Below, one piece after another: positions 42,883 through 51,539 of a stretch of DNA of 64,000 nt; positions within the stretch are counted from its first letter, which is position 1; every line of letters begins with the position of its first letter. Under the pieces are notes generated by a model. That model did not search any database. It saw only the letters and a list, made by a program, of their open reading frames with translations, and had not been told where the DNA came from. Position numbers and translations under genes: made by a program. Source of the DNA: Streptomyces iranensis (GTDB taxonomy: Bacteria > Actinomycetota > Actinomycetes > Streptomycetales > Streptomycetaceae); assembly GCF_017874715.1 (NCBI RefSeq), contig NZ_JAGGLR010000002.1, positions 248,001 through 312,000 of the forward strand, in the 5' to 3' direction.

Positions 42883-43785
42883 GCCACCCGGCTGTCCGCC
42901 GTCGGTGCTGACCCGGACGTAGTCGACAAGGAGCTGCTGGGGGAAGGAGGTGCTGCCGTCGGGGTCTCCGGGCCAGTAGCCGCCGACCGCGAGGTTGAGG
43001 ATCACGAAGAAGGGCTTGTTGAACACCCACTGCCGGCCACCGAGGTCGGCGGGGGTACGCCGCTGGTACACGGTGCCGTCGACGGACCAGCTGATCGCGT
43101 TCGGGCTCCAGTCGATGGCGAAGGTGTGGTACGCGTCGGCGAACGCCTGGCCACCGGGCAGGGAGTACCCGGCGCCGATGCCGCCGGAGCCGAAGTAGCC
43201 AGGGCCGTGGAGGGTGCCGTGGACCGTGGAGGGCTCGAAGCCCACGTTCTCCATGATGTCGATCTCACCGGAGTCGGGCCAGCCGACGTCTCCGATGTCG
43301 TTGCCCAGCATCCAGAACGCGGGCCACATGCCCTGCCCGCGCGGGATCTTCATCCGAGCCTCGACCCGGCCGTAGGTGGTGGTGAACTTGCCGGAGGTGT
43401 TCAGTCGGGCGGAGGTGTACTCACACCGTCCGTACCAGCACTGGTAGTTGCCCGGGTTCTCGCGGCGGGCAGTGATGACCAGGTGGCCCTGGCCGTCGAG
43501 GGCGGCGTTGCTGTTACCCGCCGTGTAGTACTGCCGCTCGTGGTTGTTGACGTTGTCCCCCGTCTCGATCTGCCACTTGCCGCCGTTGACGGCGGAGCCG
43601 GCGGGCCCGTCGAACTCGTCGGAGAACGTGACGGCGGCCGCCGTGCCGGGTCTCGCGGTGGACTTCGCGGCGGGGCTCGCCGCGGAAGCCGAGGTGCCCT
43701 GTGCCAGTCCGGTGGACAGCGACGCGAGGGCGAGGAACGAGACGAGGGACAGCAGCAGTCGCCTGGGTAAGCGCGGGGAGTCCAT
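42505..43785 (-). CDS. Secreted GH16 beta-glucanase (laminarinase type) with C-terminal CBM13
   Basis: A 426-residue secreted endoglucanase. A signal peptide covers about residues 1-33. The GH16 domain (about 50-300) holds the catalytic SGEIDIMENVG (E-x-D-x-x-E) and GMWPAFWMLG, the pattern of endo-beta-1,3-glucanases. A Gly linker then leads to a ricin-type CBM13 (about 305-426) ending NQKWTVTR. The ATG follows GGAAGGGAGAG. It is followed at once by the GH18 gene, forming a two-gene operon suited to fungal cell walls. Confidence 0.92.
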   Translation of the reverse strand: MDSPRLPRRLLLSLVSFLALASLSTGLAQGTSASAASPAAKSTARPGTAAAVTFSDEFDGPAGSAVNGGKWQIETGDNVNNHERQYYTAGNSNAALDGQGHLVITARRENPGNYQCWYGRCEYTSARLNTSGKFTTTYGRVEARMKIPRGQGMWPAFWMLGNDIGDVGWPDSGEIDIMENVGFEPSTVHGTLHGPGYFGSGGIGAGYSLPGGQAFADAYHTFAIDWSPNAISWSVDGTVYQRRTPADLGGRQWVFNKPFFVILNLAVGGYWPGDPDGSTSFPQQLLVDYVRVSTDGGQPGGGAITGVGGKCVDVAGANNANGTPVQLYDCNGTGAQQWTVGSDGTIRALGKCLDVASGGTADGTAVQLWDCNGSAAQQWAVPAARDIVNPQANKCLDAAGGSSANGTRLQIWTCTGAANQKWTVTR

Positions 43786-43891
43786 GACTCTCCCTTCCAG
43801 AAACGGGTGATGACAGGTGCGGAGAGGCATGAGGCGCATGCGAACCAAGTGGTTACGGCGCCGACCGGGTGCGTAGGCGAGCTCAGCGGTA

Positions 43892-43914
43892 CTTAGTTCA
43901 TTACGTGAGTTAAG
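43892..43914. promoter_or_regulatory. 23-bp palindrome, candidate ROK/XylR-type operator for GH16-GH18
   Basis: Arms CTTAGTTCA and TGAGTTAAG are complementary except at two central positions. The site is 107 bp upstream of the GH16 start. TTA...TAA-ended dyads are typical of ROK-family operators in Streptomyces, which is the reason for the guess. Confidence 0.35.
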
Positions 43915-43941
43915 AAGTGAAGGAAAAGCCTGTCAAGGGTT

Positions 43942-43953
43942 TGGTATGGACCA
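43942..43953. promoter_or_regulatory. DasR-like responsive element (dre)
   Basis: TGGTATGGACCA keeps all eight arm bases of the dre core TGGT-N4-ACCA. DasR represses chitin and GlcNAc genes and is released by GlcN-6-P. It lies between the divergent GH16 and GH18 genes. Confidence 0.6.
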
Positions 43954-44217
43954 GATATGCCAACAAGTCACCGCGCGGAGGGCTGTTCGCCGCCGCGGAC
44001 GTCGGCGACACGGTCGGCGAGTTCGCCCTTTGAAGGCATGTCATTCATTGGTGCGGACCTATTGACGAGACACGTTCAACTCCCGAAATATATGGGCCCG
44101 AGAGTCCGGCCGTGACCTTCCGGCCGGACACCGCATGTCGCGGGCTGCGGCGGCGCCTGTCCGACGGACATGCCCACTGCCGGGGCCCGTCCGCGTGTCA
44201 GGAAGGCATCCCCCCAC

Positions 44218-45252
44218 ATGAATCACAGCGAAGACCTCTCCGGCCGGGACCGCGTGCAGCGCCGCCGCCGGCGGACCGTCCTGGCGGTGGCCGCGGCCCT
44301 CGCGGCCACCGCCGCGAGCACGACCGCGGCCGCCTGGGCCGACAACACCGGCCAGGACCGCGACTCGGCATCCGCCGCGCCCGCCGCCGTGGCCCCCTAC
44401 CTCTACAACGGATGGGGCAATCCCCCGGACCCTGGCGAGGTGATGGACGCCACCGGCGTCGGCTGGTTCACCCTCGCCTTCGTCCTCGACGCGGGCAACT
44501 GCGACCCGCGGTGGGACGGCGGCCGCCCGCTGGCCGGCGGGGCCGACGAGCAGACCGTGAAGGCCATACGGGCCAAGGGCGGCGATGTGGTGCCGTCCTT
44601 CGGCGGCGCGAGCGGCAACAAGCTGGAGCAGTCCTGTGCCGACGCGAAGGCCCTCGCCGGGGCCTACCAGAAGGTCATCGACGCCTACGGTCTCAAGGCC
44701 ATCGACATCGACATCGAGGGCGACGCCTACAACGACCCGGCCGTCCAGCAGAAGACGATCGACGCCCTGAAGCAGGTGAAGGCCGACAACCCGGGGCTGC
44801 TCACCTACGTCACCTTCCCCAGCGATCAGAACGGCCCCGACGACGGCATGATCCGCCGGGCCGCCGAATCCGACTTCGAGGCCGACAGCTGGACCATCAT
44901 GCCGTTCGACTTCGGCGGCGAGGGCCAGAACATGGCCGAGCTGACCAAGCAGGCCACCGACGGCCTGAAGAACGCCGTCAAGGGCGCCTACGGCTACAGC
45001 GACGAGGACGCCTACCGGCACAGCGGCCTGTCCTCGATGAACGGCATCACCGACGTCAAGGAGACCGTCACCACGGACGACTTCGAGTCGATCCTGGGCT
45101 ACGCCTCCGAGCACCACCTGTCGCGGCTCTCCTTCTGGTCCGTCAACCGCGACCGCCCCTGCCCCGGCGACTACCCGAACGACGACACCTGCTCCGGAGT
45201 CGCCCAGGAGCCCTGGCAGTTCACCGGGATATTCGCCCGGTACAAGGGCTGA
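44218..45252 (+). CDS. Secreted GH18 chitinase-like enzyme, no CBM
   Basis: A 344-residue paralogue of the GH18 domain at 41123-42508, easily aligned end to end (APYLYNGWGNPPDPGEVMDA, AYGLKAIDIDIEGDAY, SIMPFDFGG-like TIMPFDFGGEGQNMAEL). The signal peptide covers residues 1-42 with a basic RRRRR start. There is no CBM13. As in its paralogue the first Asp of the DxxDxDxE motif is replaced by Lys. ATG 44218 follows GGAAGG. The next gene starts 15 bp later, so they are co-transcribed. Confidence 0.9.
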   Translation: MNHSEDLSGRDRVQRRRRRTVLAVAAALAATAASTTAAAWADNTGQDRDSASAAPAAVAPYLYNGWGNPPDPGEVMDATGVGWFTLAFVLDAGNCDPRWDGGRPLAGGADEQTVKAIRAKGGDVVPSFGGASGNKLEQSCADAKALAGAYQKVIDAYGLKAIDIDIEGDAYNDPAVQQKTIDALKQVKADNPGLLTYVTFPSDQNGPDDGMIRRAAESDFEADSWTIMPFDFGGEGQNMAELTKQATDGLKNAVKGAYGYSDEDAYRHSGLSSMNGITDVKETVTTDDFESILGYASEHHLSRLSFWSVNRDRPCPGDYPNDDTCSGVAQEPWQFTGIFARYKG

Positions 45253-45266
45253 GGGGGCACATCACC

Positions 45267-47099
45267 ATGACGAACGACACCACCGGGGCGACCGACATCA
45301 CCGGGGCGACCGGCACCACCATGCCGGACACCGCCGGGACGGACACCATCCAGCGCGGGCACCGCCGACGCCGCCGCATCGCCCGCGCCACCGCCGGGTT
45401 CGCCGTGCTGGCCGGCGCCGTCGCCGCGGCGCTGACCGTACCGGCGGCGCACGGCGCGGACGCCGAGCCGGACCTGGGTCCGAATGTGCAGATCTTCGAC
45501 CCGTCGATGTCCGCGCAGGAGATCCAGGGCAAGCTCGACTCGGTCTTCGGCGAGCAGGAGAAGAACCAGTTCGGCCAGGCCCGGCACGCCCTGCTGTTCA
45601 AGCCCGGCTCGTACGACGTCAAGGCCAACGTCGGCTTCTACACCCAGGTGGCGGGCCTCGGCCTGTCGCCCGACGACACCACCATCAACGGCCAGGTGCA
45701 CGCCGAGGCCGACTGGTTCGACGGCAACGCGACGCAGAACTTCTGGCGCGACGCCGAGAACCTCGCCGTCAACCCGGACGGTGGCGCGGACCGCTGGGCC
45801 GTCTCGCAGGCCGCCCCGTACCGCCGTATGCATCTGAAGGGCGATCTGCAGCTGGACGACGGCGGCTGGTCCAGCGGCGGTCTGCTGGCCGACACCAAGG
45901 TCGACGGGCAGGTGAAGTCCGGATCGCAGCAGCAGTGGCTCTCCCGCAACACCGAATGGGGCAGCTGGACCGGCTCCAACTGGAACATGGTGTTCGTCGG
46001 CGCGCGGAACGCCCCGGCCGGGGACTTCCCCAACCCGCCGTACACCCGGGTCGACAAGTCGCCCATCACCCGTGAGAAGCCGTTCCTGTACGTCGACGAC
46101 GACGGCGCGTACAAGGTGTTCGTACCGGAGGTGCGCAAGGACTCGACGGGCACGTCCTGGTCCTCGGGGACACCGAAGGGCGAATCGCTCCCGCTGAGCG
46201 ACTTCTTCATCGCCAAGCCGGATGCCACGGCCGAGGAGATGAACGCGGCGCTCGACGCGGGCAAGCACCTGCTCATCACCCCGGGCGTCTACCACCTCGA
46301 CGCGCCGCTGAAGGTGACCAAGCCCGACACCGTCGTACTGGGCCTGGGACTGGCCACGCTGATTCCCGACAACGGGGTCTCGGCGATGAACGTGGCCGAC
46401 GTGGACGGCGTCAAGCTCGCGGGCCTGCTCATCGACGCGGGTACCGAGAACTCCGAAACACTGATGGAGGTCGGTCCCGAGGACTCGTCCGCGAACCACG
46501 CCGACAACCCCACCTCGCTGCACGATGTGTTCTTCCGGGTCGGCGGCGCGGGCGTGGGCAAGGCGTCCACCAGCCTGGTGGTCAACAGCTCGAACGTGAT
46601 CGGCGACCACACATGGATCTGGCGCGCCGACCACGGCGACGGCGTCGGCTGGGACTCCAACACGGCCGACAACGGGCTCGTCGTCAACGGCGACGACGTG
46701 ACCATGTACGGCCTGTTCGTCGAGCACTACCAGAAGCACCAGACGACCTGGAACGGCGAGGGCGGCCGCACGTACTTCTACCAGAACGAGATGCCCTACG
46801 ACCCGCCCCACCAGGACGCCTGGATGAACGGCTCCACCAAGGGGTACGCCGCCTACAAGGTGGCCGACTCGGTCAAGCGCCATGAGGCGTGGGGCCTGGG
46901 CAGCTACTGCTTCTTCAACACCAACAAGTCCGTCACCGCCGAGCACGCCTTCGAGGTTCCGCAGAGCCCGGACGTGAAGTTCCACGACATGGTCACCGTC
47001 TCGCTCGGCGGCACCGGCACCATCAACCATGTCATCAATGGCACGGGAGGTCCCTCGGACGCCAACAGCAACGTGGCGAACGTGACCGAGTACCCCTGA
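45267..47099 (+). CDS. Secreted right-handed beta-helix protein, GH55-like/discoidin-annotated family
   Basis: A 610-residue secreted protein. After about 65 residues with a basic patch, a hydrophobic segment and AAHGADA cleavage site, the mature chain begins PDLGPNVQIFDPSMSAQEIQ. The middle and end have pectate-lyase-like repeats (DVDGVKLAGLLIDAGTENSE, DDVTMYGLFVEHYQ) that suggest two beta-helix halves as in GH55 exo-beta-1,3-glucanases. Homologues are often labelled coagulation factor 5/8 or adenylyl cyclase, which the sequence does not support. Position between GH18 and GH88 genes suggests a polysaccharide substrate. The N-terminal 25 residues hold Thr/Gly/Asp repeats. Confidence 0.8.
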   Translation: MTNDTTGATDITGATGTTMPDTAGTDTIQRGHRRRRRIARATAGFAVLAGAVAAALTVPAAHGADAEPDLGPNVQIFDPSMSAQEIQGKLDSVFGEQEKNQFGQARHALLFKPGSYDVKANVGFYTQVAGLGLSPDDTTINGQVHAEADWFDGNATQNFWRDAENLAVNPDGGADRWAVSQAAPYRRMHLKGDLQLDDGGWSSGGLLADTKVDGQVKSGSQQQWLSRNTEWGSWTGSNWNMVFVGARNAPAGDFPNPPYTRVDKSPITREKPFLYVDDDGAYKVFVPEVRKDSTGTSWSSGTPKGESLPLSDFFIAKPDATAEEMNAALDAGKHLLITPGVYHLDAPLKVTKPDTVVLGLGLATLIPDNGVSAMNVADVDGVKLAGLLIDAGTENSETLMEVGPEDSSANHADNPTSLHDVFFRVGGAGVGKASTSLVVNSSNVIGDHTWIWRADHGDGVGWDSNTADNGLVVNGDDVTMYGLFVEHYQKHQTTWNGEGGRTYFYQNEMPYDPPHQDAWMNGSTKGYAAYKVADSVKRHEAWGLGSYCFFNTNKSVTAEHAFEVPQSPDVKFHDMVTVSLGGTGTINHVINGTGGPSDANSNVANVTEYP

Positions 47100-47131
47100 G
47101 CCCGTAACACGCTCCACCAGCTTCACCGGTT

Positions 47132-47170
47132 GCCGGTGGGGCGCGGGTACGTCGCCCGCGCCCCACCGGC
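47132..47170 (+). terminator. Strong hairpin terminator after the beta-helix gene
   Basis: GCCGGTGGGGCGCGGG and CCCGCGCCCCACCGGC form a perfect 16-bp stem with a 7-base loop, 33 bp after the stop codon. It separates the GH18/beta-helix operon from the GH88 gene. Confidence 0.85.
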
Positions 47171-47237
47171 GGCTGAGCGCACGGACCGCATGTCGTCATG
47201 TCGTTGTCGGATTCACCCTCGTGAAGGGCGGACACTG

Positions 47238-48467
47238 ATGAGCGTTTCCCGGAGAGCCCTGCTGACCACCGCGGCCGGTACCGCGGTGGCGGCCACTTCG
47301 ATCGCTCCCCCGGCCCAGGCGGCGGAGGAGGTCCCCGGCCACGCCGCCACGCTCCGCACCTTCGGCGAGACGGCGGACTACGCGGTGGCGAAGCTGCGCG
47401 CGGTCGCACCGGGGGTGAGCGGCTTTCCGGTCGGTACGAAGTTCGAGAAGTGGACGTACTCCCAGAACGGCGACTGGGTCGGCGGGTTCTGGCCGGGGAC
47501 GCTGTGGATGGCGTGGCTGTACAGCGGCGAGGAACGGTTCCGCACGCTGGCCCTCGCCTCCGCGGAGAAGCTCGCCCCCCGCCAGAACGACACCGGCACC
47601 CACGACCTCGGATTCCTCTTCTATCCCTCGTGGGTCACCGCCTGGCGGCTCACCGGTCAGGACACCTGGCGGGCGGGCGCACTGCGGGCGGCCTCTTCCC
47701 TCATCCGGCGGTACAACCCGCGCGGCCGTTTCATCCGGGCCTGGGGAGCGCTGGACGAGCAGGCGAACGCGGGCCGGGTCATCATGGACACGATGATGAA
47801 CCTCGATCTGCTGGCGTTCGCGAGCAGCCAGAGCGGGGACGGCAAGTACCTCGACATCGCCGTGGAGCACGCCAGAACCACCCAGCGGCACTTCCCGCGC
47901 CCGGACGGATCCACCCCGCACGTCTACGACTTCGACCCGTCCTCCGGCGCTCCCCTCGGCCCGGCCACCGTGCAGGGCTACAGCCCGGCCTCCTGCTGGT
48001 CACGCGGGCAGGCATGGGGAATCTACGGATTCACCACCATCCACCGCCGCACCGGACACCCGGAATTCCTCACCACCGCGCGGAAACTCGCCGACTTCGC
48101 CCTGAGCGCGCTCACCCCGGATGACGTCCCCGGGTGGGACTACCTCGCGCCACAAGCACCCCACGACATCAAGGACGCCTCCGCGGGCGCGGTCATGGCC
48201 TGCGGCCTGCTCGACCTGTCCAGGGCCACCGGCGAACCGCGTTACCGCGAGGCGGCGCTGCGGCTGCTCACCGCGCTGTCGCAGACCTGCCTGACCACGA
48301 AGTCGACCCGGGCCGAGGCGGTCGTGGCACGCTGCACCCGGAACCGCCCGAGCGAGGACGGCATCGAGATCTCACTCCCCTACGCCGACTACTACCTGCT
48401 CGAAGGCATTCTGCGGGTTCTGCGCCCCGACGACGTCGACCGGGCCATCGACCTGTCCACGGTCTGA
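47238..48467 (+). CDS. Secreted GH88/GH105-like unsaturated glucuronyl hydrolase
   Basis: A 409-residue protein with a Tat signal (SRRALLTTAAG, then AQA cleavage near residue 29) and an alpha/alpha-barrel of the GH88 type. NGDWVGGFWPGTLWMAWLY, HDLGFLFYPSW and SCWSRGQAWGIYGFT are typical; Asp residues in HDLGF and IMDTMMNLD are the candidate catalytic pair. These enzymes hydrate and remove unsaturated uronic acids released by lyases. It is monocistronic, behind a strong terminator, and converges with the FadR-type regulator. Confidence 0.88.
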   Translation: MSVSRRALLTTAAGTAVAATSIAPPAQAAEEVPGHAATLRTFGETADYAVAKLRAVAPGVSGFPVGTKFEKWTYSQNGDWVGGFWPGTLWMAWLYSGEERFRTLALASAEKLAPRQNDTGTHDLGFLFYPSWVTAWRLTGQDTWRAGALRAASSLIRRYNPRGRFIRAWGALDEQANAGRVIMDTMMNLDLLAFASSQSGDGKYLDIAVEHARTTQRHFPRPDGSTPHVYDFDPSSGAPLGPATVQGYSPASCWSRGQAWGIYGFTTIHRRTGHPEFLTTARKLADFALSALTPDDVPGWDYLAPQAPHDIKDASAGAVMACGLLDLSRATGEPRYREAALRLLTALSQTCLTTKSTRAEAVVARCTRNRPSEDGIEISLPYADYYLLEGILRVLRPDDVDRAIDLSTV

Positions 48468-48507
48468 GGCTCACACCGCGCGGCGCCCGTCCGGCCGGGG
48501 CGGCGTA

Positions 48508-49212
48508 TCAGCCTTCCCTCGCGGGGTCGTCGGGCGTGGCGCCGGTCAGGGCGGCCGCGGTCCGGGTGAGGTGCTGGGCAAGTACCCCGGCCGCGGTGTC
48601 GGCGTCGCGGGCCAGCGCCGCCTCCTCCAGGCGGCGGTGCTCCTCGATGCCGTCCCGGTCCGGGTTACGGTGTGCCGACCAGCGGCGGGCCAGTTCGCTC
48701 GCGGTCCACATCCGGTCGAAGGTCTCCAGAAGGACGGGGTTGCCGCAGCCCTCCAGCAGAGTGCGGTGGAAGCTCCGATGGGCCTCGGACCAGGCGTCGC
48801 TGTAGTACTCGCCCTCCTCCGGCAGATATGGCGGGGTGCGCGCCAGACGGTGGTGGGCGGCCCGTACGCGGGCCTCCCAGTCCACGTCGCCGCGCTCGAT
48901 GGACATGCGCAGCACGACCGGTTCGACGGTCCGGCGGGCCTCCGCGATCTCCTGCCAGCGGCGGTCGGAGAAGGCCGGGACGGCGAATCCGCGGTTGGGC
49001 AGCCGGTCGGCGAGGCCCTCGCCGACCACCCGTACGAGCGCCTCGCGCACGACGGCCAGGCTCACACCCTGCTCCTTGGCGAGGTCCTGCGGTTTGAGGG
49101 CGTCACCGGGGGCGTGGTCCCCGCGCATGATCGCGTGCCGCAAGTGCGCGTAGACCTGCTCGGAGAGCATCTGCTTCCCCGACGAGGTCGAGGTGGGGGC
49201 CGTCTGAGTCAT
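48508..49212 (-). CDS. FadR-subfamily GntR regulator
   Basis: A 234-residue regulator. The wHTH (about 18-85) contains EQVYAHLRHAIMRGDHAPGD and VSLAVVREALVRV; the FCD domain has EARRTVEPVVLRMSIERGD and SFHRTLLEGCGNP. ATG 49212 is taken; ATG 49224, four codons upstream, is equally open, and neither has an ideal RBS. A perfect palindrome lies just upstream. It may regulate itself and the divergent PEBP gene. Confidence 0.88.
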   Translation of the reverse strand: MTQTAPTSTSSGKQMLSEQVYAHLRHAIMRGDHAPGDALKPQDLAKEQGVSLAVVREALVRVVGEGLADRLPNRGFAVPAFSDRRWQEIAEARRTVEPVVLRMSIERGDVDWEARVRAAHHRLARTPPYLPEEGEYYSDAWSEAHRSFHRTLLEGCGNPVLLETFDRMWTASELARRWSAHRNPDRDGIEEHRRLEEAALARDADTAAGVLAQHLTRTAAALTGATPDDPAREG

Positions 49213-49237
49213 GCCCTTCAGCATAGACGATCCAGAA

Positions 49238-49251
49238 GATAATCGATTATC
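49238..49251. promoter_or_regulatory. Perfect 14-bp palindrome, probable GntR operator
   Basis: GATAATCGATTATC is a perfect dyad 13-26 bp upstream of the regulator start and about 130 bp upstream of the divergent PEBP gene. AT-rich palindromes of this kind are typical FCD-GntR sites. Confidence 0.6.
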
Positions 49252-49376
49252 GGTGCTATGGTCGATTCATCGGCTCCGAAGAAGGCGACGGCGGCGCCGC
49301 CGCGCGGTGCCGTGCGCCCTCCGCCAGGTCGCCTCTCTCTTCGCCACCCCCAGCCCGGCCCGAAAGGAACGACGCC

Positions 49377-49916
49377 ATGAGCGCCAACGACCCCTTCGCC
49401 CGCCTCCCCGAGGCGGCCTCCTTCACCGTCACCAGCACCACCGTCACCGACGGCGCCGCCTGGTCCTCCGAGCAGCTCTCCGGCATATCCGGCGTCCCCG
49501 GCGGGAAGGACGTTTCCCCACAGCTGACCTGGAGCGGCGCCCCGGAAAACACCAAGAGCTACGCCGTCACCGTCTACGACCCCGACGCCCCCACCGGGTC
49601 CGGGTTCTGGCACTGGGCGGTGGCCGGCATCCCCGCCACCGTGACCGAGCTGCCCGAGGGCGCCGGCGACGACACCGGCTCGGGCCTGCCCGAGGGCGCC
49701 TTCCAGCTGCCCAACGACGCCCGCGCGGCGCGCTACATCGGCGCCGCCCCGCCGGCCGGGCACGGCCCGCACCGCTACTTCGTCGTGGTGCACGCCCTCG
49801 ACGTCGAGTCCATCGGCGTCCCGGCCGACGCCACCCCGGCCGTCCTCGGCTTCACCATGAGCGGCCACATCCTCGGCCGCGCCGTCCTGACCGCCACCGC
49901 CGAAACCCCCGCCTGA
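49377..49916 (+). CDS. YbhB/YbcL-type phosphatidylethanolamine-binding protein (PEBP)
   Basis: A 179-residue cytosolic PEBP. The family core is visible as [39 protein letters not shown] and [16 protein letters not shown], containing the ligand-pocket Asp and His residues. Function in bacteria is unknown. ATG 49377 has GAAAGGAACG upstream. A strong hairpin follows the stop. Confidence 0.92.
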   Translation: MSANDPFARLPEAASFTVTSTTVTDGAAWSSEQLSGISGVPGGKDVSPQLTWSGAPENTKSYAVTVYDPDAPTGSGFWHWAVAGIPATVTELPEGAGDDTGSGLPEGAFQLPNDARAARYIGAAPPAGHGPHRYFVVVHALDVESIGVPADATPAVLGFTMSGHILGRAVLTATAETPA

Positions 49917-49928
49917 CGGATGGCGACC

Positions 49929-49969
49929 AGGATGGCCCTCGACCACGCTTCGTGGTCGAGGGCCATCCT
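49929..49969 (+). terminator. Strong hairpin terminator after the PEBP gene
   Basis: AGGATGGCCCTCGACCA and TGGTCGAGGGCCATCCT pair perfectly over 17 bp with a 7-base loop, 13 bp after the stop. The remaining 49970-50150 holds no gene I recognise. Confidence 0.9.
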
Positions 49970-50153
49970 CAAGGGCTCTTGCCGCGATCGACGCGTAACT
50001 CGACGCGCTCACCGAGGTGTTCGGCCGGCCGCCGATCCCACGCGCGTCGCATCCGGCCGCGGCCACCACCCGCTCATAACGCATACGGCCGACCAGCCGT
50101 GGAGCAAACGCCTCGGCGACGCAACACTGAACGTGAAGATCCGCCGCCCGATT

Positions 50154-50194
50154 TGGTCCGGACCATTGACACTACTGGTCTAGTCCTGTTGTCT
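50154..50194 (+). promoter_or_regulatory. DasR-type tandem sites and promoter of the chitinase gene
   Basis: TGGTCCGGACCA (50154-50165) is a perfect palindrome with all dre arm bases. TTGACA at 50166-50171 is a consensus -35. TGGTCTAGTCCT (50176-50187) matches the dre TGGTCTAGACCA at 10 of 12. The -10 would fall near 50189. Paired direct-repeat sites around the -35 are the known arrangement of Streptomyces chitinase promoters. Confidence 0.8.
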
Positions 50195-50285
50195 CGTGGG
50201 CGCGCGACCTCCCCCATGCCTCCTGTCCGTCCCTCCCCCCCCTCACTTCAGCTCCGCCTTCCCCCCACACCAAGGAGCGGCCCCC

Positions 50286-51455
50286 ATGAGCCTCCGTTTC
50301 CCCTTGAGCAAGAGGGTCCTGACCGGCGTGTGCGCCTCCGTCGCCGCGGCCGGGCTGCTCGCCACGGTCTCGACGACGACCGCCGACGCGGGTACCACCT
50401 CCGACGCGGGTACCACCTCCGCCACCACGAAGGCGGCACTCCCCGACCACGCGCTCGTGGGCTATCTGCACTCGAGCTTCGCCAACGGCTCCGGATACAC
50501 CCGGATGGCCGATGTCCCCGACAGCTGGGACATCATCGACCTGGCCTTCGGCGAACCCACCTCCACCACCTCCGGCGACATCCGCTTCAGCCTCTGTCCC
50601 CAGAGCGAATGCCCGAACGTCGAGTCGGAGGACGAGTTCAAGGCCGCCATCAAGGCCAAGCAGGCCGCGGGCAAGAAGGTGCTGATATCCATCGGCGGGC
50701 AGAACGGCCAGGTGCAGCTCACCACCACCGCCGCCCGCGACAAGTTCGTCGAGTCGGTCGGGGCGATCATCGACAAGTACGGACTGGACGGCCTCGACAT
50801 CGACTTCGAGGGCCACTCGCTGTCGCTGGACGACGGCGACACCGACTTCAAGAACCCGAAGACCCCCGCGATCGTCAATCTCATCGCGGCCGTGAAGTCG
50901 CTCAAGGCGAAGCACGGATCCGACTTCGTCCTCACCATGGCTCCGGAAACCTTCTTCGTACAGCTGGGCTACCAGTTCTACGGCTCGGGCGCCTCCGGCG
51001 GCCAGGACCCACGCTCCGGGGCGTATCTGCCGGTCATCCACGCACTGCGGGACGATCTCACCCTGCTGCACGTCCAGGACTACAACTCCGGACCGATCAT
51101 GGGGCTCGACAACCAGTTCCACAACATGGGCAGCGCCGACTTCCACATCGCGATGACCGACATGCTGCTCACCGGCTTCCCCGTCGCGGGCGACACCAAC
51201 AACGTCTTCCCCGCTCTGGACCCGTCCCAGGTGGCGATCGGCCTGCCCGCGAGCCCCAACGCGGGCAACGGCCACACCACGCCCGGTGATGTGACCAAGG
51301 CCCTCAACTGCCTGACGAAGAAGAGCGACTGCGGCGGCTATGAGCCCCACGGCAGCTGGCCCGCCCTCCGCGGGCTGATGGCCTGGTCGATCAACTGGGA
51401 CGGCTTCAACGGCGGCGAGTTCTCGAAGAACTTCGAGAGCTACTACGGCCGTTGA
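50286..51455 (+). CDS. Secreted GH18 chitinase
   Basis: A 389-residue secreted family 18 chitinase. The signal peptide spans residues 1-35, followed by a short Thr/Ala repeat (DAGTTSDAGTTSATT) coded by an 18-bp DNA repeat. The barrel starts VGYLHSSFANGSGY, and the catalytic strand DGLDIDFEG has the full DxxDxDxE with Glu as acid/base. TMAPETFFVQLGY and VQDYNSG hold substrate residues. ATG follows AAGGAG by 8 bases. It is single-domain, controlled by the DasR-type promoter, and ends in a strong terminator. Confidence 0.95.
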   Translation: MSLRFPLSKRVLTGVCASVAAAGLLATVSTTTADAGTTSDAGTTSATTKAALPDHALVGYLHSSFANGSGYTRMADVPDSWDIIDLAFGEPTSTTSGDIRFSLCPQSECPNVESEDEFKAAIKAKQAAGKKVLISIGGQNGQVQLTTTAARDKFVESVGAIIDKYGLDGLDIDFEGHSLSLDDGDTDFKNPKTPAIVNLIAAVKSLKAKHGSDFVLTMAPETFFVQLGYQFYGSGASGGQDPRSGAYLPVIHALRDDLTLLHVQDYNSGPIMGLDNQFHNMGSADFHIAMTDMLLTGFPVAGDTNNVFPALDPSQVAIGLPASPNAGNGHTTPGDVTKALNCLTKKSDCGGYEPHGSWPALRGLMAWSINWDGFNGGEFSKNFESYYGR

Positions 51456-51463
51456 GCCATCGC

Positions 51464-51500
51464 TCCGGTCATGGGCGCCGGTGGCGCCCATGACCGGAGG
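51464..51500. terminator. Strong hairpin terminator after the chitinase
   Basis: CTCCGGTCATGGGCGCC and GGCGCCCATGACCGGAG form a perfect 17-bp stem with a 3-base loop, starting 9 bp after the stop codon. Confidence 0.9.
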
Positions 51501-51539
51501 TTGCCTTCGTGCGCGCTTCAACTCCTACCGTTCACCGGC

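Larger units (their letters stand above)
43786..44217. promoter_or_regulatory. Divergent promoter region between the two chitinase/glucanase operons
   Basis: No gene is seen. It holds a 23-bp imperfect palindrome at 43892-43914 (CTTAGTTCA, 5 bases, TGAGTTAAG), a DasR-like site TGGTATGGACCA at 43942-43953 and a weaker one TGGTGCGGACCT at 44049-44060. A -35-like TTGACG lies at 44062-44067 with AAATATAT about 20 bp downstream, fitting a promoter for the plus-strand GH18 gene. Confidence 0.5.

Noticed and set aside
44059..45117. A 352-codon open frame on the minus strand opposite the GH18 gene
   Set aside because: It is the antisense shadow of a gene with clear signal peptide and catalytic motif. 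High GC leaves such frames open.
49970..50150. Possible protein remnant (LDALTEVFGRPPIP in one frame) between the PEBP terminator and chitinase promoter
   Set aside because: A short stretch with stops on both sides; I cannot link it to a family.
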